A stretch of 64,000 nt of DNA from Shewanella mesophila (GCF_019457515.1 NZ_CP080421.1:3844001-3908000); one strand, 5' to 3'. Shown: positions 46,067-54,543, numbered from the stretch's first letter. The notes: generated by a model from the letters alone, not told the origin. Numbers and translations are program-made.

Positions 46067-48313
46067 ATGACAGCTTCATCGGCTAACATTAAAAAACAAT
46101 GTCACAAACTAACAGAACTGCACCATCATTATCAGGACTATCAATCCATTATCAATCCTCTGCTATTGAACGAAATTGCTCGGTTGGCAGATGAATTCAG
46201 ACTCGATGCAGAGAATGCCAAAAATGAAAACCGTTTGTTACGTATCGGCATCATAGGTCAAATTAAGCGCGGAAAGTCATCATTTTTAAACAGCTTATTG
46301 TTTGATGGCCAAGAGATTCTCCCCAAGGCTGCAACTCCGATGACAGCAGCACTGACCCGAATTAGATATGCAGATTTACCGTCTGCTGACATTGAGTTCT
46401 ATAGCTTGGATGAATGGAACCAGGTCGAACAAACCGTTAGCCGAATGTCACGCATTGAGCAAGAATACCAACAGGAGCTACAAGCATTTCGTAATGCAAA
46501 AAAATCGGGCCAATTCAGTACCTCCATCCCTTTAGCACCGCAATTTAATGCAGAAGAAAAAGCCTGCCAAGAGCTGGTAAAAATGGTTCGAACTAGTGGT
46601 TTGAATGTCACGGATTATCTTGGGACGATTCAACAACTCGATAAATTTAAAAGCCATACAGAATTGGTCAACCAACTGAACGATTATGTCGGTTCTTCAG
46701 GACACTTCACCCCCATTGTAAAGAGCACTGGACTAAAGCTGAATATTCCAGCCTTGAAAAACATAGAGGTTGTGGACACACCAGGAATGAACGACCCTAT
46801 CGTTTCCCGCAGCCGTCGAACTCAAGAGTTTATAGGGCAATGTGATGTCGTGTTCTTCCTTAGTTACTGTGGGCAATTTCTCGATCTACCCGATATGCAG
46901 TTACTGGCGCAAAATATCCCCAACAAAGGCATCGAAGATATTGTGCTTATTGGCTCGCTGTTTGACAGCGCGTTAATTGATGAAGGCCATAACTACAAGG
47001 ATATCGCCACAGCCCTACACTCATTGACTCACAAGTTAGGCGATCAAGCTAAAAGTAATGTATTACGGCTGGGACAATCAAATAGCAAAGAGTTGTCAAA
47101 CAACTCCCGACAAAGAGGGATACTTGCAAGCCTTAATCGAGCACTACCTCCAATCTTTATTTCGTCTCGCTGTCTTGATTTGGCACAAAAAGAACGAGCA
47201 CTTTCGGAAGAGGAAACCCACAGCTTAGCTCAACTGAATGGCCTGTTTGAAGGCTTTGCTTTTACGCCACAAATACTCGAGAAATTAGCTAATTTTGGCA
47301 AAGTGGAACAACGCCTCAACGAAGTAAAAGAGAAAAAACAACAAATTTTAGCAGGACGTTTCAACAATCTCTTAATAGGAAGTCAAAGGGAAGTACTTCA
47401 AAAGCTTGAGCAAATCCGCGGTGAAGCCCTAAGCCAACAAAAAGCGTTATTGGAAGGTGATGTCGAAACGCTTAGTGCTTCTCAAAAAGCAATAAGCCAA
47501 CGTATCGAAGCAGGCAAAGCGCGGGTTAATTCTGTATTTAGTCACTGCAGTATCCAAGCAGAGAAAGCGTTAAACAGACATAATACCGAATTGCAACAAC
47601 TCGCATTGGAAACGAAACGCATTCAATCCCATTCGGGATCAAGACAGGAAAGTTATCAGGTTTCCAGTTCAGTTAGTGCCTCATCTTGGTATAACCCTTT
47701 TTCTTGGGGTAGCACTCGAACCGTATACTCTACCCATTACCGGACCATCGACTTCAACTATGCCAACGTCCATGAAGCAATCGATCTTTTAGAAGATTTC
47801 GTGCTTACAGCAAACCGCAGGTTAATGGATGCCTGTGAACAGGCGATCAATATCAGCAAGTTTCGCAATGACATCAAAACAGCCATTAAAGACATGTTCG
47901 ACTTTTCCGACACTACGTTCGATGCAGAACTAATACTCTCGCCACTAAACAACGCAGTGGAGCGCTTAACCATCCCCAAAGTATCATTGGATCTTGATGC
48001 TCATATCGATACGATTCGCCAGCAATTTACCTCACACCAAGTGGAAAATGACGAAATAACGACACTGCGGAATGAGCAAGCTCGTGTAGTCTCAATTCTT
48101 ATTACAGAGATAAATAAGGAGATCGGTATTTTGACAGATAGCATGCTTTCTAGCTTGGCGGCCCAAGAACAGAGTTTTATACCTACATTGACCAAAGGTT
48201 TGGAAAGCAAGGTCGCACAATTGAAAACCGATTTACAAAATAAAGAGCAGGCCCTAGAGACCTATTCTGAGTTGATTCAGCAACTTAACCAAGACATTGC
48301 GGAGCTATCATGA
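46067..48313 (+). CDS. Dynamin-like GTPase 3 (large)
   Basis: A 748-aa dynamin-family GTPase. G1 is GQIKRGKS (64-71), the switch Thr lies in KAATPMTAALTRI (about 88-100) and G3 is VVDTPGMNDP (about 236-245). The usual G4 TKxD is not obvious; the equivalent stretch is IVLIGSLFDSAL. A Ser/Trp-rich loop (about 535-555, SSWYNPFSWGS) in the stalk resembles membrane-contacting loops of bacterial dynamin proteins. Long coiled coils occupy about 430-520 and 690-745. AAGGAAG precedes the ATG. It ends in a 4-bp overlap (ATGA) with the HEPN gene. Confidence 0.85.
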   Translation: MTASSANIKKQCHKLTELHHHYQDYQSIINPLLLNEIARLADEFRLDAENAKNENRLLRIGIIGQIKRGKSSFLNSLLFDGQEILPKAATPMTAALTRIRYADLPSADIEFYSLDEWNQVEQTVSRMSRIEQEYQQELQAFRNAKKSGQFSTSIPLAPQFNAEEKACQELVKMVRTSGLNVTDYLGTIQQLDKFKSHTELVNQLNDYVGSSGHFTPIVKSTGLKLNIPALKNIEVVDTPGMNDPIVSRSRRTQEFIGQCDVVFFLSYCGQFLDLPDMQLLAQNIPNKGIEDIVLIGSLFDSALIDEGHNYKDIATALHSLTHKLGDQAKSNVLRLGQSNSKELSNNSRQRGILASLNRALPPIFISSRCLDLAQKERALSEEETHSLAQLNGLFEGFAFTPQILEKLANFGKVEQRLNEVKEKKQQILAGRFNNLLIGSQREVLQKLEQIRGEALSQQKALLEGDVETLSASQKAISQRIEAGKARVNSVFSHCSIQAEKALNRHNTELQQLALETKRIQSHSGSRQESYQVSSSVSASSWYNPFSWGSTRTVYSTHYRTIDFNYANVHEAIDLLEDFVLTANRRLMDACEQAINISKFRNDIKTAIKDMFDFSDTTFDAELILSPLNNAVERLTIPKVSLDLDAHIDTIRQQFTSHQVENDEITTLRNEQARVVSILITEINKEIGILTDSMLSSLAAQEQSFIPTLTKGLESKVAQLKTDLQNKEQALETYSELIQQLNQDIAELS

Positions 48314-48969
48314 CTAACCTATCTTTCGATACCTTAAAGCAACGTCAGCGAGCCGAGCGCAGTGAATACCCTGAAGCGCTGGGCTTGAGGGTACACAGAG
48401 CTTTGAGTTGGCTAAAAAAAGCTGAAACGTGTGATGATAATGATAGCCGCTTTATCTTCCTATGGATTGCTTTTAACTCTGCTTATGCCTGTGATATTCC
48501 AGTACAACATCGCCCCTTTGAGCAACAAATGTTTGGTGATTTCATTGCTCGATTGTGCAAAAGTGACACCCATGAGCACCTTGCCAAACTAGTGTGGAAC
48601 AGCTTTACAGGCCCTATCCGTGTTTTACTGGATAATCCGTTTGTATTTCAGCCCTACTGGGACCACCTGAACGGAAAGATTAGCGAAGATGAATGGAAAC
48701 AAAGTTTCTTAACCGCTAAACAATCTGCGACCAAAGCGCTCAGTCGAAACGACACAGAGAAATTACTTTCTATTGTGTTGTCTCGTGTCTATACGCTGAG
48801 AAATCAATTACTGCATGGAGGAGCAACTTGGAACAGTGAAGTCAATCGTCAACAAATTCGCGACTGCACTCGTCTAATGGAGGCATTGGTACCAAGCATT
48901 ATCTCCATCATGATGGATACCGCGCAGTCCCATTGGGGAGACCCTTATTATCCGGTGATAAAAGAATAA
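48310..48969 (+). CDS. HEPN-domain protein with Rx4H ribonuclease motif
   Basis: A 219-aa all-helical protein. The N-terminal helix RVHRALSWLKKAETCDDNDS and the aromatic FLWIAFNSAYACD (about 50-62) resemble HEPN-type helices. Near the C-terminus is R164-NQLL-H169 in TLRNQLLHGGATW, the R-x4-6-H catalytic motif of HEPN ribonucleases with the typical RN start. HEPN proteins are RNase effectors in many toxin-antitoxin, abortive-infection and CRISPR systems. Coupling to GTPase 3 and its position as last gene suggest it is the effector of the dynamin operon; this is inference. Confidence 0.72.
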   Translation: MTNLSFDTLKQRQRAERSEYPEALGLRVHRALSWLKKAETCDDNDSRFIFLWIAFNSAYACDIPVQHRPFEQQMFGDFIARLCKSDTHEHLAKLVWNSFTGPIRVLLDNPFVFQPYWDHLNGKISEDEWKQSFLTAKQSATKALSRNDTEKLLSIVLSRVYTLRNQLLHGGATWNSEVNRQQIRDCTRLMEALVPSIISIMMDTAQSHWGDPYYPVIKE

Positions 48970-49061
48970 GTAACCATGACATTGCGGAAGAGGGCTTGGT
49001 CTGTAAAATCACACTGAGGCAAGCCCTTTACTTTTGAAACCATAAACATAGTTATTCTAAG

Positions 49062-49274
49062 TCACATTCCAGCTTTTAAAACCGCCTGAGAACAGTCATC
49101 CCTTTCTGTAATCCTTTCTAAAATCCAATCTTGCACTTCGCTTTCAACCCAAGCAACAGCCCTTGCGCCAAGACTTACTGGTTTTGGAAAGGTCTCATCT
49201 GCAATGTAGTTATAAATAGTTGAGCGCCCTAGTCCAGTGCAATCCATCACTTCTTTCAGTTTAATTAGTCTCAT
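49062..49274 (-). CDS. AlpA-family regulator / possible excision factor (copy 1)
   Basis: A 70-aa MerR-like helix-turn-helix protein of the AlpA/phage-regulatory family: VMDCTGLGRSTIYNYIADET (about 9-28), FPKPVSLGARAVAWVESEVQ (about 30-49). Proteins of this family turn on integrase genes or act as recombination directionality factors of integrative elements. An inverted repeat (49284-49307, CTCATGTT/AACATGAG) lies immediately upstream, at an operator position. A second AlpA-like gene lies at 52023. It could be the RDF of this island, but that is inference. Confidence 0.82.
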   Translation of the reverse strand: MRLIKLKEVMDCTGLGRSTIYNYIADETFPKPVSLGARAVAWVESEVQDWILERITERDDCSQAVLKAGM

Positions 49275-49283
49275 TGTGAATAC

Positions 49284-49307
49284 CTCATGTTTGATTCACA
49301 ACATGAG
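49284..49307. promoter_or_regulatory. Inverted repeat upstream of the AlpA-like gene
   Basis: CTCATGTT-TGATTCAC-AACATGAG, a perfect 8-bp-arm inverted repeat that begins 10 bp upstream of the 49274 start. A candidate operator or excisionase binding site. Confidence 0.5.
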
Positions 49308-49420
49308 TTGAGCTAGTAAAAATTTACGGTTGTCATCACCTAGATAAAATACGAAACCAATAAGTTTCAGGTATATATCACCACTGTGCATAAGCAAATA
49401 ACTGATTAAAGGAGGCTTAT

Positions 49421-49897
49421 ATGCACAACAAATTTATCAATCAAACAACGTCACATTGGCCCACGACAGCCCTTCAAGTACTTGAGAGCGCTGCGAGTAT
49501 CATTGCAGAAAAACTGAACCATCAGGATGTGTTCACTAACCCTCAGAGCACAAAGGACTTCCTTACTTACAAGTTAGGTGGTTATGAGCGAGAGGTATTT
49601 GGGGTGATGATGCTCAACAGTCAACATCAGCTCATCGAGTTTCGTGAATTGTTCTTTGGCACTATTGACGCTGCCAGTGTTTATCCGAGAGAAGTAGTGA
49701 AAGCTGTACTTGAAGTAAATGCCGCTGCAGTCATCTTTTCCCACAATCACCCTTCAGGTGAATCTGAACCATCTCAAGCAGATAAGCTCATAACAAAGAA
49801 GTTAATTGATGCTTTGGGATTAATAGATGTCAGGGTCTTAGACCACATTGTAGTGGGTAAATCGCCAGTATCTTTCGCTGAACGAGGCTTAATATAG
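49421..49897 (+). CDS. RadC-like JAB-domain protein of the mobile element
   Basis: A 158-aa RadC family protein with only the JAB part. The motif H-x-H-x10-D is complete in HNHPSGESEPSQAD, with EVFGVMMLNSQHQLIEFREL and VYPREVVKAVLEVNAAAVIF before it. It lacks the N-terminal helix-hairpin-helix domain of the chromosomal radC at 8748 and is a separate, mobile-element lineage often found near integrases and toxin-antitoxin loci. GGAGG lies 7 nt before the ATG. Suspected roles are in anti-restriction or element maintenance, without firm proof. Confidence 0.88.
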   Translation: MHNKFINQTTSHWPTTALQVLESAASIIAEKLNHQDVFTNPQSTKDFLTYKLGGYEREVFGVMMLNSQHQLIEFRELFFGTIDAASVYPREVVKAVLEVNAAAVIFSHNHPSGESEPSQADKLITKKLIDALGLIDVRVLDHIVVGKSPVSFAERGLI

Positions 49898-49953
49898 CCT
49901 CGGCCTCAATACCACTAACTGACATTTTAGACTTGGATATTAAGGAGTTCATC

Positions 49954-50316
49954 ATGATTGAATTTACTGACAGCTTTTCTCAAGCTTGTGTGGCTGAAGC
50001 CTGTGCCGCTTTCCCTGACTTAAGAAAGCGTTTAATGGTTGAACTGATTTTACCGATGTTTGCAAGGCCGCTTGATCCTGCTGGTAATCAGGCTGGAAAG
50101 CCTATTGTTAAACCCAACTCTTATTTGCAAAAAACGGTGTTGTTTGTTGCAGCTAGAGATTTAATTGACCACTTACCCAAAGAGATTGGTTTTTGCCGCT
50201 TTACTTGTCACTGTAATGAACACGGTCAGCCGACTGACGTGTGGCAACGTACCATCAATGGGATCTATTACAACCACGGTGATAATCAACAACCTAACTG
50301 GTGTGTTCACACCTAG
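49954..50316 (+). CDS. Hypothetical mobile-element protein (120 aa)
   Basis: A 120-aa protein, predicted soluble, with no domain I recognise. Features: MIEFTDSFSQACVAEACAAF at the start, RDLIDHLPKEIGFCRFTCHC in the middle, and YYNHGDNQQPNWCVHT at the end; several Cys and His could bind a metal. The ATG at 49954 has AAGGAG 6 nt upstream. It follows the RadC-like gene by 56 bp and probably belongs to the same accessory operon. Confidence 0.6.
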   Translation: MIEFTDSFSQACVAEACAAFPDLRKRLMVELILPMFARPLDPAGNQAGKPIVKPNSYLQKTVLFVAARDLIDHLPKEIGFCRFTCHCNEHGQPTDVWQRTINGIYYNHGDNQQPNWCVHT

Positions 50317-50433
50317 ACTGTAAATCTTTTTCAACATACAGCCACATCATTTCACGATTTATATCAATCGCTTCAGACAAGTCCACCAGCAGCATCACAC
50401 GGACTTAAATCTCAATTTCAAGGACTTACTATT

Positions 50434-50775
50434 ATGACAATGGTACAAGCTTCTACGCCTCATCAGTGGGGCTTACAACGCAGCATTACACCACGCTTTG
50501 GTGCAAGGTTAATATTACAAGGTAGTCGTTTAGATTTTCTATGGGACCGTTCTGGGTTCATAGGTAATTTTAGCGAAGTACAAGAACAACGGCTCAACGA
50601 TGCATTCCCTGAATTTATCAAGCAACTTGAAAACCAGGTATCTGTTGGGAAACTCGATGCTCGTCAGCAACGCTGCGTAAATTTACAGCATGCAGGCTTC
50701 ATCTGTGAAGCCGACACCTTAGGCAGTCATGGATACCTGTATATCGCAATTTACCCCATCCCCCCCCAAAGATAA
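50434..50775 (+). CDS. Hypothetical mobile-element protein (113 aa)
   Basis: A 113-aa protein without a recognised family. It starts MTMVQASTPHQWGLQRSITP and contains RLDFLWDRSGFIGNFSEVQE (about 32-51) and HAGFICEADTLGSHGYLYIA, suggesting a small alpha/beta fold. AAGGAC is 10 nt upstream. Small proteins of this size beside RadC-like and DUF2787 genes are common in Vibrio/Shewanella islands; function unknown. Confidence 0.55.
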   Translation: MTMVQASTPHQWGLQRSITPRFGARLILQGSRLDFLWDRSGFIGNFSEVQEQRLNDAFPEFIKQLENQVSVGKLDARQQRCVNLQHAGFICEADTLGSHGYLYIAIYPIPPQR

Positions 50776-50930
50776 GCTTGCTAGCTTCAACAATTAGTTA
50801 CACCGCTTGAACATCGATATCACTCGCAAATCATCTCGTCACTAATACAGCATAACGCCCCTCCTCCAGACCATGCCATGCATGTGTCAGAGGGAGAGTG
50901 ACGGTAATTTTTACTAAAAGGAAACACGCT

Positions 50931-51344
50931 ATGACAATTCAATTTAACAAGAACGAAAGGCCAGTAGTACCCGCACGCCTTTATGGTGTTCTAGCCAAAG
51001 AGCTTAAAAATACTAACCCAAGTAATGCTAATGCAATTACGTTGAATTTTAGAGATCCAGATTACAGTGCCGAAACGGGTGGCTATCACCCTGTAGAAGT
51101 TAGATTAGAAAAGCAGAATAAAATCTGGCGCATGGTCTACATGACCGATTTTGCCTTTCAAGGTCAACCCTATCCAGAGTTAGCTAAAGAGATTGATATC
51201 TGCTTTAACTCTCATCAGGTTTATAGCGCGCTCAGTGGTTGGCTCAATCCACATCACGGTAAAGAGCTGCTGGACTTATTCATTAAAAACTTTATCAGTT
51301 ATTACGCCATGGATGCCTATCAAGTCGAAGTATCACTGGATTAG
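50931..51344 (+). CDS. DUF2787 family protein
   Basis: A 137-aa protein. NFRDPDYSAETGGYHPVEVR (about 39-58) followed by WRMVYMTDFAFQGQPYPELA (about 65-84) is the DUF2787 signature, as I recall it. These proteins are typical cargo of Vibrionaceae and Shewanella integrative elements and have no known function. The ATG at 50931 is chosen for its AAGGAAAC site; upstream in-frame starts lack one. Confidence 0.75.
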   Translation: MTIQFNKNERPVVPARLYGVLAKELKNTNPSNANAITLNFRDPDYSAETGGYHPVEVRLEKQNKIWRMVYMTDFAFQGQPYPELAKEIDICFNSHQVYSALSGWLNPHHGKELLDLFIKNFISYYAMDAYQVEVSLD

Positions 51345-51465
51345 TCATCTTGCTAATCCAAGTTCCCATATTGGTAAAACGGGAACAAGCAAACCCTTAC
51401 CCCATGGGCCTTTGCGAAACCAAAGTGCCCAAAACATCGATATAGCAGAAAAAAGGAACTTGCCC

Positions 51466-52026
51466 ATGCCTGAGGTTCAAGCAGTTAAAGATCATGATAC
51501 GGTTAAACTCATTAGCTTCTTGCTTGAGAAACAGTTTAGCCAACAACTTGCTGATGTGTGGAATATCGGCCTAAACCTAGCGTTACGCATCTCTGACCTA
51601 CTTTCAATTAAGTTTGATGACATTCAAGACGACAGGTTAATCATCCGTGAGTCCAAAACAGGTAAACTCGCTAACATTAAACTCAACTCGACAACCCTTG
51701 AGCGTATAACACGTATTCGCCAAGAACATCCTAACCATATCTATCTTTTTCAATCCTACCGTAATCAACGCGCTAAAACCGTAAAACCAGCACCGTTATC
51801 TCGACGCTACGTTTGCAGGGCATTAAATACTGTAGGTGAAGAAATAAAACTAGCCCTAGGTACACACTCCATGAGAAAGACCAGGGGCTATCATCTCTAC
51901 CAAAACACTAAAGATATCGGTCGTGTAATGAAGATGCTCAGGCACAGCTCTGAGGGCGTCACATTGCGATACATCGGCATTGAGCAGGATGATGTCGACC
52001 AAGACTTTCAGGAGCTTGAATTATGA
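51466..52026 (+). CDS. Short tyrosine recombinase (catalytic domain only)
   Basis: A 186-aa phage-integrase-family protein made only of the catalytic domain. R is in LNLALRISDLLSIKF, the HxxR is HSMRKTRGY, the third His is in MLRHSSEGVT and the nucleophile Tyr is in LRYIGIEQ. The tetrad is complete, so activity is plausible. No arm- or core-binding domain precedes it; the upstream frame overlaps the DUF2787 gene and is not convincing. AAAAGGAAC sits before the ATG at 51466. It overlaps the downstream AlpA-like gene by 4 bp (ATGA). It may act on inversion or dimer resolution rather than island integration. Confidence 0.8.
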   Translation: MPEVQAVKDHDTVKLISFLLEKQFSQQLADVWNIGLNLALRISDLLSIKFDDIQDDRLIIRESKTGKLANIKLNSTTLERITRIRQEHPNHIYLFQSYRNQRAKTVKPAPLSRRYVCRALNTVGEEIKLALGTHSMRKTRGYHLYQNTKDIGRVMKMLRHSSEGVTLRYIGIEQDDVDQDFQELEL

Positions 52027-52241
52027 AGACTCTACAACCTACATCTGAACACTTTCAGCTGCTAAAGATAAGGCAAGTCATGAAGGTGACTTGCCTGGCT
52101 CGCTCAACCGTATACAAGTACTGTGCAGATAACAACTTTCCCAAACCGATTCAACTTGGCAAAAGGAATGCTGCATGGGTAGAGAGTGAAGTAAAAGAGT
52201 GGATTGAGCAGAAGATGCTTCAACGAGCACAGCCTCGTTGA
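52023..52241 (+). CDS. AlpA-family regulator (copy 2)
   Basis: A 72-aa helix-turn-helix protein similar to the one at 49062: VMKVTCLARSTVYKYCADNN, FPKPIQLGKRNAAWVESEVK. It is translationally coupled to the short recombinase through ATGA. A pairing with a recombinase is the expected context of an excisionase or recombinase regulator, so either this copy or the 49062 copy may be the directionality factor. Confidence 0.82.
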   Translation: MKTLQPTSEHFQLLKIRQVMKVTCLARSTVYKYCADNNFPKPIQLGKRNAAWVESEVKEWIEQKMLQRAQPR

Positions 52242-52452
52242 TCATCCACACTAAGAAGTGGAACTACCTCCATTTCTTTTTTGGTCATATATCGCCCTGT
52301 CACTCACGGACCTCTAGCTATTTTATTTGATGATGAATATTGGCTTTATCAGAAGTAATACAACAAGACTAGTAAGCTTGGAACCTTTAAAATGCGAGTT
52401 AGTACCCTAAAGGCCTTCAGGTATATATTATCTTCTAAAAACGATTTTCAGC

Positions 52453-53127
52453 TTATTTGCGACTACAGCCAAATGAATGAGTACGATCACCATAATGCTT
52501 GGTATCGACTTTAGCCAAGTAGCTAAGCCTCTTGAATACAGATTGATAATCCTGATGGAAAGTAACAGCATTCATATCTAAAGTGTAATACGGTGTATCT
52601 TTCGGGAAGTGAACAAGTGGTGCAGCTTGAAATGCTTCTCTACGTAGCGCGCTAGCCCAAGCCTTAATGATTTTAGTACTGAGATTATTACCAAGCTGAT
52701 TATAATCCCCTAGATTAAAGTACCTATCCCGATTAAAGAATAATGCTACATGATAATGATCCTGTAGAGCATCATTCCTTTCTTTGACCCATACGTACCT
52801 GACAATACATGGATGCACCCGAATACCTTGCTGCATCTTCATCAATAAGTCTGCTTCAACTTGCGCTTTAAGCGAAGCCATAAAACGTGAGATAACGTTA
52901 GTATCAAACTCCATTGGATAATCAGCACAATCAGGTCTTGCTGGTAAATGTAGATCAACTCTAACCACAAATGTTCGCCTATGATCTTCTAGCGAGTACC
53001 CAATAACACGTTGAATCGAGCACAAGTGGTTTTGAATCAACTGATAGTTATTATTAACTGCTATGCCATTAAAAACACTGCCACTAAGTAAAACCAAGTT
53101 CTTGTTATCACGATGTCTAAAAGCCAT
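52453..53127 (-). CDS. Inovirus Gp2 / YagK-YfjJ-domain protein
   Basis: A 224-aa protein with the pattern of the inovirus-type Gp2/YagK/YfjJ family: RRTFVVRVDLHLPARPDCAD (about 49-68), RFMASLKAQVEAD, HPCIVRYVWVKERND and HYHVALFFNRDRYFNLGDY. In filamentous phages Gp2-type proteins initiate rolling-circle replication; the mobile-island members are thought to be similar but are not proven. It faces a 468-bp intergenic region rich in inverted repeats, which could be its origin. The basic start RHRDNKNLVLL is typical. Confidence 0.75.
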   Translation of the reverse strand: MAFRHRDNKNLVLLSGSVFNGIAVNNNYQLIQNHLCSIQRVIGYSLEDHRRTFVVRVDLHLPARPDCADYPMEFDTNVISRFMASLKAQVEADLLMKMQQGIRVHPCIVRYVWVKERNDALQDHYHVALFFNRDRYFNLGDYNQLGNNLSTKIIKAWASALRREAFQAAPLVHFPKDTPYYTLDMNAVTFHQDYQSVFKRLSYLAKVDTKHYGDRTHSFGCSRK

Positions 53128-53201
53128 TCTTACTCTCCTATGATTAAGTTCATAAGAGATGTCTAATTACTATTTTTTTATCGTGTTCTCATGTTACCTA
53201 A

Positions 53202-53472
53202 AGCCATCACTTTAAGGGTGATGGCTAGTTATTCAACACTACTAGCATTGTCATTAGTCTTCGACATGACAATAAAAAGCTGCTTGAACAGTATTAACAA
53301 ACAGACATTAAATTTTTTAAAAATATCAGCCAAGAAGTGTGCATAACTATTTTTATACGTGAAAAATCACACTGTAGATAGCAGCCTTTACTCTGAAAAT
53401 ATATTATCTAAGGCTATTTTAGATAGTAAACCAACATATAGCGTTGTACTCAAACGTATTTGAGATACGTTT
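53202..53472. other. Cluster of inverted repeats beside the Gp2-type gene; possible origin
   Basis: Within the 53128-53604 gap lie four stems. AGCCATCAC/GTGATGGCT is at 53202-53226 (9-bp perfect stem). TATCTAA/TTAGATA is at 53405-53425. CTCAAA/TTTGAG is at 53449-53464. AAACGTAT/ATACGTTT is at 53452-53472 and is followed by T4. The last two overlap and are mutually exclusive. Such a region next to a replication-initiator-like gene is a candidate rolling-circle or transfer origin, or a regulatory leader. Confidence 0.4.
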
Positions 53473-53604
53473 TTTCAACGAAAAACCTACGATTTCAACC
53501 CGAAAATTCCTCACAAAGCCTACATAAAATCACTGTGTAATGATGTTCTAGATTGCATATTAATGCTAATGTGTACTTACTGACTAAATTGAGGTGTGAG
53601 CGAA

Positions 53605-54543
53605 ATGGCATTTTCTTGTGCAAAAAGTAACTTGAGTGTTATTAATGATTTTTTTGACACAGTTATAAATGATGAAAGAAAAGCAATATGGGTTTCGGTA
53701 AGACTTAAAACAACATTCCAAGATTTCTACCTCCCTACACCTCAATGTTACGAATCAGCAATGATCACGATTAATTACCATAAGAAATATCTGATTGATT
53801 CTATTAAATACCCACGCGTAATGAACAACTACATATCTATTATCGATGATTTTAATTATCGATTTTTCGTTACAGATTTTGACTGGATTGATGAAAGAAC
53901 GCCGAGGATGTGCTTTTGGGTATGGACGCATTTTCAAGTCATGTTTGAAAAGTATGAATGGAAGGAATTAAGAACAACTTATACAAAAATTATGGAATAT
54001 AGACCATCCAACCATTCAGACTGTAAAAGGTCATTTATATTGGCAATTGATTCATTATATATTCAACATTTAAGCACAAAAACAATAATTGAAAACATGA
54101 AAGACACGTGGAGCTTCAAAATATTACCCAATAATGATTACAAATGGATCAATAAAGATAACCACAGTCAATGCTCTTATATTTGGAATTATTTAGAAAA
54201 TCAAGGTCTACAACAACCTTATTACCGGCCATTAACCACTATAGATATCTACAACTCTATTGTTGCTACCTTCGATAGCTGGATAATATTTGATGATTTA
54301 GCAATGAACATTGAGGTTAATGTAGGTAACACGAAAAAGAAATTAAATAGAGAACAGGTTTTATCTTTAATCTATAAAGCTTGGAAACAAAAAATATATA
54401 GAGAAAAACAAACCAACGACAAAAAAACCATTAAGTTAAAATCAAAAATTTTTAACTCAATAAAAAAAGAAGCTGAAACTAAAAATACAACTGTTGAATC
54501 TTACATAAACAATTTATTTGAAAACAACTTTAGTGGTGGGTAA
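53605..54543 (+). CDS. AT-rich hypothetical protein (312 aa)
   Basis: A 312-aa protein of unknown family. It is rich in Tyr, Trp, Asn, Ile and Lys with an obviously higher A+T content than the rest of the island. No transmembrane segment is evident. The C-terminal 50 residues (KTIKLKSKIFNSIKKEAETK, then TTVESYINNLF) resemble a ribbon-helix-helix or Arc-type tail. The ATG at 53605 has GAGGTG 8 nt upstream. It ends at the right-end arm-site repeats, so it is the last gene of the island and probably a recent import. It may be a defence or anti-defence cargo gene. Confidence 0.6.
   Translation: MAFSCAKSNLSVINDFFDTVINDERKAIWVSVRLKTTFQDFYLPTPQCYESAMITINYHKKYLIDSIKYPRVMNNYISIIDDFNYRFFVTDFDWIDERTPRMCFWVWTHFQVMFEKYEWKELRTTYTKIMEYRPSNHSDCKRSFILAIDSLYIQHLSTKTIIENMKDTWSFKILPNNDYKWINKDNHSQCSYIWNYLENQGLQQPYYRPLTTIDIYNSIVATFDSWIIFDDLAMNIEVNVGNTKKKLNREQVLSLIYKAWKQKIYREKQTNDKKTIKLKSKIFNSIKKEAETKNTTVESYINNLFENNFSGG

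Noticed and set aside
41375..48969. Assigning the dynamin operon to Eleos or Shango
   Set aside because: Eleos has two Leo-type components and Shango pairs TerB with an ATPase and another protein; three GTPases with TerB and HEPN match neither as I know them.
49421..49897. Calling the island RadC-like protein a DNA-repair RadC
   Set aside because: It has only the JAB domain and sits in mobile DNA; the chromosomal copy at 8748 is the genuine core radC, and even its repair role is disputed.
51193..51465. N-terminal extension of the short recombinase overlapping the DUF2787 gene
   Set aside because: The extension has no ribosome-binding site or domain, and lies over a well-supported gene; ATG at 51466 has AAAAGGAAC upstream.
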